Part shown: positions 24,536-36,500 of the stretch, piece after piece
How the letters are laid out: every line of letters begins with the position of its first letter
How positions within the stretch are numbered: the stretch's first letter is position 1
NCBI GenBank assembly: GCA_964036155.1
Contig: OZ038423.1
Coordinates: forward strand, 48,437,249-48,501,248
DNA: 64,000 nt
Reading direction: 5' to 3'
Source: Diploscapter coronatus
Lineage: Eukaryota; Nematoda; Chromadorea; Rhabditida; Rhabditidae
Translations under genes and position numbers: made by a program
The notes under the pieces: generated by a model
Database searches by the model: none
Told to the model about the DNA's origin: nothing
Seen by the model: the letters and a program-made list of their open reading frames with translations, nothing else

Positions 24536-27500
24536 ATGCACGTACGGTATTTGCAGCACCAACACCAAGGCACCGTTCAACTCTTGCTCATGCCCTTGTC
24601 GACGGCCGCGTCGCTTAAAAGCAGTAAATGGTAAGAATTTTCTTTTTAAATTCTCAGAGATTGGTGGGTTTGGATAAGTTTCAAAATTCTTAGCGTTGGA
24701 AAGCGGCAACTGCGCAATTTTGGAGATTTCTTTGGGAATTTTCGACAAAAATATGAACTCGCCTAGCTCAAGGCACTAAATAGTTTTTCTTTGCAAAAAA
24801 ACCCCCAACAAATTCTGCAGCATATTTTCAAAATTCTTCTGTTTTTGCTCAAAATCCAATGTTTATTTTGCTTGAAGACTCATTGTATATTTTACGCCTC
24901 CGTCCTGTCGATTTTACGCACTTTTCCGTGTTGCGGCTGCCCGCCGTCGAGGAGGCAGCCTTCTCCAAAAATTCATTAGTGCGAGCGCGCGCCCGTCCAG
25001 GTTTCTCGCAGAGAGCTCTCTAATTTTTCCCCCTCTTTTCGGCATCAAAATGAAAATGTCGCTTTAATCACACATACATTTCAATGTAAAATGCCACACA
25101 AAATGCATAGAGACCAATTCTCATTGTTTTAGTAGGAAAAAGAGTTAAAAAATTGCCAAAAATTCAGGATCGACGACGACACAGAATCAGAATGCGAGGC
25201 AGTTCCTTTACCGATTCAAACATTTCTTTGGAGGCAGACAAAGTAGGTTTTAAAATTTGTACAAATTCTTCTTTGTTCAAGAATTTTTAATGAGCTGTCT
25301 AGATATTCATCATAAAAAAATTCAAGGATATTCTTTCAGCCCGTTCCTCGGCGCCAAAATAGGCAAACTTCATGAAGCCTCTTGCGTGGTAAGTCCTTAT
25401 TCGAACCCTTTTACACCAAGACTAAGAGCTTGTTTTTAATCTCAGATTTCCGGATCTCGTTTTTTATGAAGGATTCGATATATGAAAACTTCCTCATTTT
25501 GCTTCAAACATTACCTTATACACATTTCTGCTAGCTAGTTATGACGATGCTCAGAATGCATAATCTTCGGGGCGTTTAGTTTCATAGTTGCGACGAGTTT
25601 CAGGTTTTTTTCAATGAATCAGAAGTATTTCAAAATGTTAAGTTTATCAATGTCTCTTATATTATCGTTATGGAAAGAATTTGGATTATCACGCTATATG
25701 AAATTTCCCTTTATAAGCAATATTTTGAAACGTACATACATATAATTTTAAAATTCGCCTTTTGAACATCTCGTGATTTTCAAAGTTCGAATAAATTCAC
25801 TAAGGCGACAAAAATCTGCGGAATGCGCACGTCTTCTGGTGCACACAAAATCGCGTATGCCTCGTTTTCCATTTTGCTTTTATTTTTCAGCCTTAGAGCT
25901 GTTTCAGGTCTCGTTTTTGTCGACGAGCATTTTTCGCACTTTTCCGCTTCAATAAACTGAAAATTGGACGACTATTTTGTGGATTTGTTCCTTTTTGCGC
26001 AACGGGGATATTTTCCTTACTCCTTATTACTCCCTATTTTGCACACGTTTCAGGGGATCGTTATCTTGCTCACAGAAGATTTGAAATGAGTACGTTTACG
26101 TGTGCCGTACTTTTTATAGACAAAAAGCTGAAACATCCTGAAAGAATTTTTAGAAAATAAAAACTAAAAATACCCTATCTTCCAAATTTATGATTCCGCT
26201 GCGTATATCTTCCACGTATCGTACTTTTTATCCAAATATTCGTCAATATCTAATATCTAACATCTTTACATATTTTCCCTTCTTACCCACTCTTCTTGGC
26301 TTTTTTGAGTTGGTGTGGCCTATGCTATGTGGCTCTCGGCATTCTTTGGAATAATTCACCACTCCGAGCCCTTGTCTCATTTGTGACAAGCTCAGTTTTC
26401 TGACAGCATATAAGACTATAGAAGGGAAGTTGTGAATTATCACAGATGGGTTGTAGCTTCTATCTTTCATAATGTGGTTAGGGTTTTCGGACTTTACCAA
26501 CCCTCAAATATTCCTTTCTGAATTTCAATCCCACATGATATCAAATTTCTTGAATATCCTAAATTCTTGTTTTGCTGAATCTTCAACATTCATAATGAAA
26601 AGAATGCTTTTTGAACTTTGAAAGATATTCTAAACAGTTTTGAAGAGCTATCTTTCATAATAGAGTAGAGATTTTTTTTTTTTTTCGAAATAGGAAAGTT
26701 GTCAAAAAAATGCGAGGGGAAGTCGATAAGCGCTTTTGTTGCCGACGCGTCGCGCTTTGAAATGGCAACTCTTCAAAATTGCGCAGCGGGGGTCCAGTCG
26801 ATGATGAAACATCGCATATTTTGGAGGGATATCGGATATTTTGAACTTTTATCTGCCTTTCTTGCTTCTTTACATTTTTACTTCACAAGGGAACCTTTTC
26901 GGGGTCCCGTGGAATTTCGGAACGAGAGTAGGCTCATTTGAAAGAGCATAAAATTCTGAGTCAATTCAAACTTTTTCAACAAAAATGAATATCCGCAACA
27001 GGTGTCTAATTTATAAAACCGATTTGTTTGTATCGAGAAATACACGTTTGCTAATTTCTACACTATCTTTTGTACTACAGAGTTTATTAGAAAATAGGAA
27101 CTTTTTGCAATTTTTTATTTTTGTTGGAAAGTTACATGAATCGACTCAGACTTTTGTGCTCTTTCGAATGAGCCTACTCTCGTTCCGAAATTTCACGGAA
27201 CTCTAAAAAGGTTCCCTTGTCAGTATGAATTTTTACATTCTTCAGAAAAGGATAATTGAACTAATCAAAGAAAATAAACAAAGTTCATGGAAACAAAACT
27301 GATGGGTTTCAGGGAGCATCAAGCTAATCATTAAGATAGGAACTTTTAGTCTATGCATCGAGTTTTAGCTAGAAATATTTTAAAATTCTCAATCTTCATT
27401 TTTTGGATTTTCAAGCGATGTTCAGATTCCTCTATGAAAAATGCGCAAGGATGAAAGCGCGAACCAAAACAACAAAAATGAGCTCGGAAAAGGGCGTTCG

Positions 27501-30500
27501 TCTTATTTTTCGGATTCTGAAGGAGGAAAAATCCAGCGCAAAAATGCGAACGACTAAAATAAAAGAAAATGGGCAAAATAACTGCGAAACTGCGCATATA
27601 TTTTCACCATCTTAAAATTGCAATTATCTGAGCCGTTTTTCTTCGGCGCTGCGCTAATGCGACGAACAAATATTTTCCAAGCCAAGTAGCGTGTGCGATT
27701 TGCATAATAATGCACATAGTGAGGAGAAAAGGTGCTCTCAGAACCCGAAAGCAATAAAAAGTCGGATAGAACAAATCTACTTGCCGGAGACGAGGCCACA
27801 CCATTAGCATCAGAGCAGGCTATCTAGCGGGCCACCCCGAGAGGCAAATAACCGTGAGAGCGCTTTTATCTGGCATCCAATTTGGTGTAGTAGTGTGTTG
27901 AGTTAGGATTTTCATCCATTTTGCTAAAATCATTTTTGTGAATTTTAGCTCAAAAATCTTAAGATAAAGTTCGATTTTTTGCAGGAAAATTGCGATTCGT
28001 CAAGTTCTCTTGGGCAAGCGTGAAAACATTTCAATTTTGATGTGCCATATGATGCAATTGTTGAGGGTTATGAAACGCGCTCACAAGCCGATGCGTTAGA
28101 TTTGTGAGGCAAAGCGATGCTTTATGCTCCCCTAAAGGACTATTAGAAGGAGAAAGGAAGAAAGATCCATCAGAAATTGGATGAAGCCGAAAATCCTCTA
28201 TTTTCAAATGATGATGTGTAGCTTCGAGGAAGTGAGGGTGGCTATTAAAAATTCGGGAATACTTGAAAATCTTAACGTCAGATGAGCTGAAATGAAATCC
28301 GAATAGAGACAAGCGGTGAAGTACAATTGTTCTTTCTGTCATGATAACTCCATTGTCATGGATTCTCTCATTTCAAAGAATCTCTCTTCGTTTCTTTTAA
28401 TTGTTCAGCCTGATCATCTGAGCAAAAATTAACCATCTAATTTCCTTTGTAAAAGCCCTAAACCGTCCTTTATAAACCCCGATATTGTCAGCAATATTGG
28501 GGTAGCCTGACCAACCATCAGCCTATTCCATGCAATAAATACCTGTGCATAAAACTCCAACCTAAGCCACACCCCAATATAGTTGAGAAAAGTTAGAAAT
28601 ACATTCTTGATCTTTTTCTTTTCTAAACACTTCCAGTAGAGTTGAATGATTTTTTGTATTTTGTAACTTACATAGAATCAGCAACATTAAATAGAAGTAC
28701 TACGATAAAGACATGATCTCCCGCTTTATACTCCCAAAATCTAAAGAAAAATTTCAGACCTTCGAGCGCGTCGTCGTTCAGAACATCCTTCATGGCTTGT
28801 CCCCATCGCTCTCAGATGCGATCGGCTCCATCAGTCGATGGAGACTCATTCGAGCTTCGTTGCCCCATGTCATTCAGGTCGTTTTTCTTCTGAATTAGTC
28901 AATAAACGACGATCTTTCAGTGCTGTGGAAGTCTACTGGCTGCAAACGCTGATCAGAAGGCGTTGTCACCTTCTCTGACGAAGATCCTATACATTCTCCA
29001 TTGGATGCTACTTGATTCAGCAGCGGAATGCACTGAAACGACTAGTAACGCTAAGGTAAAATGCGTTTTAGATTATTTCATGAGCTTTGAGGTTATTCGA
29101 TAGCTTTTCGATCATTGCGTTAATAACAACCATGATTTCCTTTTATTGTAATTTCATAGATGGAAAAATGAACCGCTAAATCTTGCTTTCATCCAAAAAA
29201 AGTTTGTGGGAAAGCGTCGTTACAAATTTCTATCGGTCATTTCAAAATACCATATTTCAGGATGAAGTGCAGTCTCGCACGCAAGGACTGTTTTCCATCT
29301 CTGCGATTCAACTGTTCGTCTACTTGATCACTCCCTTGGCTGATGTGATTACCGAACAAGATGTGACTGGGAACATCCGGCTTGAATCGGGATTGAAGAT
29401 ATGGCAGACGATATGGCAGGTATGTTATCATTCCTTTTTTCATATTAATTTTATTTGACTTTCAGTACCGTCAACCCGACGTATGGTGCTTCTCTGCTCC
29501 AGTGAAACAGCGTAGAGACGAACTACCGATTGTAACCTTCGTTCGAAAGAACACCGTATCACAGAGTCCTCCGAATCAGGTAAAATTGCTATTTCTTGTT
29601 AAAGATGATCTTTCGAAAAGTTCAACATTCGTTCTCCCTCGTGCCTATACTTAATCGTTTTTGAAACATATCTACTTTCAGGGGATTTACCTCGGTGCTG
29701 ACGATAAGCCTCGTCGTCCCTCTGTGGTTCCGCCTCCAAAACCACCAAGAAGCGATGCAGCGGTCCTAAATGAGAAACGACGAATGGAGGAAGAAGCGAA
29801 AAAGACAACGGAAAGTGTTCAGAAAGTAAATTTTATCATTTATGGAGTTAGTTTTACAAGAGTCAACAAAATCGAAACTAATTTACAATTGTTTCACGTG
29901 GCTTAGGAAAACTTTGAAACGCAAATACGAAGAAATTTCATTTCTAAAACATCTGCCAATTAGCTACATACAATATTGCCAAATAATGTGCGGGAAACTC
30001 AATTTACTCTGAAACTTGCTAAAACTAACTCACAAGAGCCTAACTTTCAGCAGAAACCATCCGAGTTGCTGATCGACGTCGGTCAAGCGTCTCAACTGTC
30101 CACTCGCTCACATCCCCATCCTGGTACGAGCATTGTGCGTAGTGTGTCCGATTACAAAGCAGCCTCTGCAGCGGCCGAAGTCAAGGCGAACATCACGAAG
30201 AGCAGCACTGCGAATGCATTCGACATCTCACCGACCTCGGATTTCTCCATCAAAATGCTCGGCGAGGATGTCGTCCACCTGTCATCCGAAGAAACGAGCA
30301 GTCTGTCCAGGGTCTTCGCCAATTCTACTACAGCACCACTGGTATAAAATTTATTCATCATTTGTTCAAAGAATTTTGATAAGTGAAAAACATGCAAACA
30401 GATAAATTAATGTAAAATAGCGAAAGACAAAATTTATGGATCATTTTAAAACAGTTTTTTTTCCAAATCTTCCATGGGGATAATTATTTTTAGGTCCAAC

Positions 30501-33500
30501 TTAACGACATCTGCTCTGGCATCTCTTTGGACGACGACAGTGGAAGTCAGAAATCGACAACTTCAGCTACAGGCCAGAAGCCCGTTGCGACTGTTCACCC
30601 CTATACTCAGCCTCCATCTACTAAAATTCCACCTCCAGTCCCAAATGCTGCTCCGCCTTTAGTTCTGACAAGAGCCTCGACAATGGAGGATACAATGTCG
30701 TCCAGCAGCCAGCAGACGATGATACCTTCAAAAGGGTCCATCAAAGGCGCACCTCCAAAAAGCCAAACTGAAACACGAAGCAATTGGAGTGGTGCTCGAG
30801 ACAAGCTGACTGAAGCCAGCACTGAAGATGAACTAGAAGAATACTCCGCTGGAGACCCTACAATCGCAAGCTATCTGGATGTGGCTGTCATCAGGGCCCT
30901 GCTCATCACGCACTGGGCTGAGCAAGGAGTTTACTGGGCACTACGATACCTTCTGAACCGACTAGAAGAAATCCAGATATACGTGAGTCTTTATCAAGGA
31001 GCTGCCCGACAAAGGAGCAATTCTCTTCCAAGTGGCGCGAGACGACCATCAGTCGCTGTGAGCATTGACGTCGCCTACCAGAATCCGACCTGGGAGGACT
31101 TCAAGATCGACTCTGATAGGGAAGACGAAGACAAGACGAAGCTACATGTTGCCTTCAATGACTCGAATAGGAGAAAGTCCACTGACAACGCGCTCGTGCC
31201 AATCAAGAAAACTTCTGAAACAAGAAGGAGCAGTCTGAACCTCTTGGCGAAACGAGAACGAAATCGAAGTGACCCATCCATTAACAATTCCATTGAGGGC
31301 CTGTCGATTCGTGAAGATATGAGTGGGTCAATGAGCAATTTATCTGCTAAGTCTGCTGATAAACCCGTCCCTCCTCCGAAGTCTTCCTCGATCTATTACC
31401 CCGAAGCAATTGGGTCTTCTAACTTCATCGAAAAGAATGGGAAGATCAGCTTGACAGTCATCGTCCAGACCATCAACCAGTTGATGGACCGCTGCACCGG
31501 TGTCAGACTTTGTGAATTGGCTCTGAACATCGCTGACACCTTGCTGCGAACTCCCGTCGATCAAAGCGAGTTGTTCTTCAATCAAATCACGATCATGATC
31601 TTCAAAATCTACCTTTGTCTTGGATGCCCGCATGGTTGCAACGAAGGAGTCAAGAGTCAGCAGGCTGATTTCCTCAGGTTGAAGGCGAAAGCTTTGTTGG
31701 CGAATCTCGAAAGGCTGGAACAAGAGAAGTTCAAGAAGATCCTTACTGACTACGTCGAGGAGTTCGGCTGTCAGCAAGTCCTCGATCTGCTCCATTCAAT
31801 CACCGCGTTCTGCAGGACGGAGTTCTCTCAATCCGAAATGTATCAACGAAGATCATCCGAGTCCAGAATGCCATCGTATCGAAACAAATTCAATGAGAAG
31901 GAGAAGGGCATTGAAGGGAGAATCATAAACGCCACCAGTAAGCCACTCGTCACTAAGCTCGCAGCGATTGGGGACCAACTCGTGCTGCCGGAGAACATGG
32001 TATAACCTTGAATAATGTACTGAAAATGAGTTTTATTTTCAGAGTCTCCTCCAAGACGTCCGAATGTTCATCAACTTCCTACAGGAGCAGCATGGAAATC
32101 CATTTAGAAGAGTGGGTCTCAGCGCGTTGCTTGACGCCGTAGACAAGTCGCCAAATGCAAATAGGTCAGTTTCAGAAGAAGAATCTACTAAAACCTTGGG
32201 ATTAAAATTTAGTATGTTTCTAATAACTGTTTATCAAAAAACTTTACAAAAATTACTACTTCTTCGGCGTATTTGCTTCAACTAGTTGAAGATGTAGCTT
32301 CTGTATCACTATGGTCTCGCAATATTATCTTCCTTACTATCTTCGGCTATCCGTAGTTGGGCGTGCTTTTCAGCGTTCGTTTCGATCTCTCCAATCTGCC
32401 TTCACATCGGTCTCGTCAATTGTTGTCTCATTCGACTTCAGCTTTGTCAGCACTGCCTCCGGCTCATCGCCCACTTACTCGGCATCGACAGACTGTCGTC
32501 TCGGTGCCTCAGGCACTTCCACCGCTTCATTTAAACGTACCACATATTTCATGCGAAAAGGAGTAGGGCCTTTTTTCTTCAGGCTGATGCCACACCTGCA
32601 TGTGGATACATTTATTGAAAGTAGTATGCAACACTGCATGATAGATATTCAACCTTCTCTCTCAGTTGTGACACCTCATCTATCCAAAAGATAATGGACA
32701 ACCTAAGTTTATTGGTTAATCATCCCAATAATTCTCTGAAAACTGCAAGCTATGGAAACTTTTCAGTGATCCCAGCAGAAAGGATGACGGAAGTGGAGCG
32801 AGCAGTCCTTCGAGCTTGCAGCCTCCAAGTGGCAAATCTGATCAAGCATCGTTGAGAAGAGGACTTTTCAAGAAAAAGGAAAAGGTAGGCAGATAATTAC
32901 TTTAAAAATCTTAAAATATGCAACACATGCTTAAAGGAATTGGTTGCCCTGATATTGTCAATGACCGATGACTTGAGATAAAATAAAAGATAAGAAAGTT
33001 TGATGCATGAAAATTAGCGCGTTGTTTGCAAACAAGTAGACGAGAATTCAGTGATTCTTAAGAAATAATTTTGACGACTATTTGTAAATACGCAGTGCAC
33101 ACACTGCATATTCAAATTTGTGCATCGTCTATTTTATCTAAAGTAATCGGTCATTGGCAATATAAGTTATCGTCGCTTCCACTAAGTAATCTTTATGTGA
33201 CAAAAATTCTAATAAGGACATTTAAACTCCAGAGCGGTGGCAACGATGAATCCGAAGGGGACTCCTCTCCCTCTACTCCTCGTACCGTTTCTTCAATGGA
33301 CGATAACGCATCTCCACTCATTCCATCTTCCGCATTGAAAAAGAAAAGTGCTCCAAAGCTGCACTTCGCGTTTAACCTCCTGAAAACGGCCCGCCTTGAT
33401 CAGGGAGAAGACGATCTCTCCGATTCGGAGTGTGCGGACGAGTTCAACGACTCCGACTTTTTCTCTGGAAAACGCTCCATCGGAAGTATCTCTGCTGGGG

Positions 33501-36500
33501 GCAAGATCAGAGGACCGGTTGATCGTGAGTGTTTGCTTCGTCCAAATAAATATTTTCCGGATATACAGGGTGCGGACAAATTATGGAGGCACTTGCTAAA
33601 GCGTCGATTTTTCACGAAGTGCGCAGAGTTTACATGCTATTTTTATTTTTTCGTCATTACCATGCATTTCGTGATCATTTCCATATATTATTTACCATTG
33701 GTAGGTTTTCTATTCAGAATGGTAGCGCCGAGTTCAAAGCGATCTATTATCATCATATTGTATCAGGCTGGGAATCAAACGAAAGACATCGTCAAACTGC
33801 TGAAAGTCAGTCGAACGATGGTCCAGAAGACTGTAAAACGGTTCAAAGAGATTGGATCTGCTGCTGACCGTCCGGGAAGAGGCAGAAAACGGAGTGCAAG
33901 GACGGAACAGAACAAGACAAGCTTCGTGAGATGATTCGACGAAATTCCCGAAGATCCATACGAAAAATGAGCAAAAAATTGAAAATCAACGAAAAATCGG
34001 TCAGAACCATCATCAGGAAGGACTTGAGACTCAACTCCTACAGAATCCAAAAAAGTCCACGAACTCACGGACAAAATGATGTCAAACAGACTTGAAAGAT
34101 ACCAACAGTTTCCCAAGAGGCTTTCTTCGGCACGCTACAAAACGATTATTTTTTCGGATGAGGAAATATTCACAATGGAACTTTTCATGAATCGTCAAAA
34201 TGATCACATCCTGTCCCCAAACGTCTCCTCTGCTAATTCCAATGGCAAACTGATCGGAAGACGTGCTCATCCTCAGTCAATCCCGGTTTGGGCGGCTACC
34301 GCCTATCATGGAAAGTCCTCCCTCGTGTTCGTCCCCCAGAACGCCAAGATCAACACCGAAACCTATCAAATCTTATTTAAAATAAAGCTCTTATTCCCTG
34401 GACCAAAATCCATTTTAAATCCTGTCCCTCCTGCTTTCAGCAGGATTCGGCTCCTTCCCACAAGTCAAAATCTACTCAATCCTTCTGCAAAATTCACTTC
34501 GCAGATTTCATCTCCTCTTCCGAATGACCCTCCAACAGCCCTGATTTGAACCCATTGGATTATTCCATTTGGTAATACTTTGAGACCAAGGCCTGCTCTA
34601 CTCCCCACAAAAGTTTCGGCTTCTTGAAGTCTTTCCTTGTCGAAGCATGAGACAAAATGTCCAATGACTAGTTGCGTGCCGTCATCGATGCCTTCCTCGA
34701 GCGACTCAAGGCCTGTATCAACGCTAAAGGCGGCCATTTCGAAAACTCTTAGTTGATTTTTTATCGTTATGTTATCAATAAATTATTTTTAAAATTTGAA
34801 CTCGATTACTTCAATATTTCGGGTTAAATCTCAATTTATCGGTGCCTCCATAATTTGTCCGCACCCTGTATATATATATATATTTTATTTCAAGTAAAAG
34901 TCGCAAATGTTTTATAAGAAATATTATTTCTATTGTTTCGGTGATAGTCTTAGATAGCATTATAAAAATATCGCTAGCCATGAATAATGAGATGCTCCAT
35001 TTCAGGCAATGGAACAATCCGTATCTGGGGTGGAATTGTGCCCCCACCACAGTACCTGTCGGTCAACGGTATCTTCGAAGGAGCCAAGCGATTCGCCTTT
35101 CTGCTGGAAACAACAAAACCTGGCACCTTCCCCGATCCTCCACTCATTGCCGCTTTACTGCATTTGAAGTCGCCAGTGCTGTCGAGAGCAGCCCTTCTTC
35201 TGGAGTGTGCTCACTTCGTCTCGAGATGCAATCGAGGTCAATGGCCAGAGTGGATTAGGTCGTCGAACCACAGGACACTGTCGCTTGGAGGACCACTGGC
35301 TAATCGAGGTACAGAAGTTTGCAAATATTTCATAAGAATAATTCAAGACGAAGAGGAAACTTTTCATTTACCTTTGCTTCTTTGAGCTTATTTTCCAATT
35401 CATCATATCTTAGCTTATTCATCAAAACTATGATTTCAGGTACTCCATCCGCAACCCGGAGAATGCACTCCCTGCAAAGACAAGCTGGAAGATACTTCTA
35501 CCAATGGGCCTGCCATATCGGAGAACAACTTGCGAAGATCTTGGAAATCGAGGATGAGAAAGACAGGAGGGACGCGAAGATCGAAGACAACATGGAGGAC
35601 TTTTTCGATGATGGTGAAAATTTTCTTGATACGTGTTCAGAGAAATTTCTAAATAATTCAAAACGAAAGAGCATTTTCGATTACTTGGCTAAATTGATTT
35701 TTGTGATGCGTAAAATTAAAGCACATTTTATCTTTGAAATTCAGCAATCGTCAACAACGAGACATCCGAAAGATGCCCACCAGCGTTGCAACTTCTTGCT
35801 CTACTTCTGCTTCAAGAGATCACCGCGTTCTTGCGAGAAACGTTCAAGACAATACCCCGTTCGAAGACTCCAAAGGTATTAGCACTCTTTAAGAGATGCG
35901 TAAATACCTCAAAAATTGAGGTCGGCGGCGCATCTTCTGGTTGGGACAAGCTGCTATCTCATCGAAGATGGTCCATTCTTTCGAATACCTTCAACCCTCA
36001 ACAAACTGGGTCCATGAACAGCATCACGGACATCAATTCTTCGATTCATTGTGAGTTTAAATAACTTTTAATCATTGAAAAATTTATTATCAAGGAAATA
36101 AATGTTTCAAATTTTTGAAGATATAATATTCTTCTCGTTGCAATAATTCGTTGAATTGTAAAGTTTCGATTAAAAGAGTGATTTAGTGAACGACAAAGAG
36201 CGTCGAATCTCGTTATCAACTGCCGAAGAAGACTCACCTCGTGGCTCGAAAGATAACATCGAAGATACCACTGACAAGAAAGGCAAGATTTCTTTTAAAA
36301 ATACATTTTCTTTCATTTTTTTTCGCTTTTTTGTTCTGAAGGCTTTCTAACATCGGGAAATCTATCGTTGAATTGCAAAATTGAGGAGAAGTCATCGTCA
36401 TTTTTACAATTCAACGAAACGCAGCTTCTGTAAATAGAATATCGCTTTTTCTATCGCTATTTAAAATGCGCTATTTTATGAGCACTTTGAACAAACGATA

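Larger units (their letters stand above)
25389..28757 (+). other. unc-80 intron 3 (3.4 kb), likely regulatory
   Basis: The longest intron of unc-80. It carries the 336-bp family B element at 26885-27220 and the hairpin at 28477-28502. Several GC-richer patches (26700-26800, 27780-27880) stand out from the AT-rich background but show no splice-flanked open frame. A large intron near the 5' end of a neuronal gene is a plausible place for enhancers or an internal promoter; that is inference. Confidence 0.5.

Noticed and set aside
33071..33934. 287-codon plus-strand open frame
   Set aside because: An accidental fusion: it runs through unc-80 intron 12, exon 13 and the start of the mariner relic, and is not one gene.
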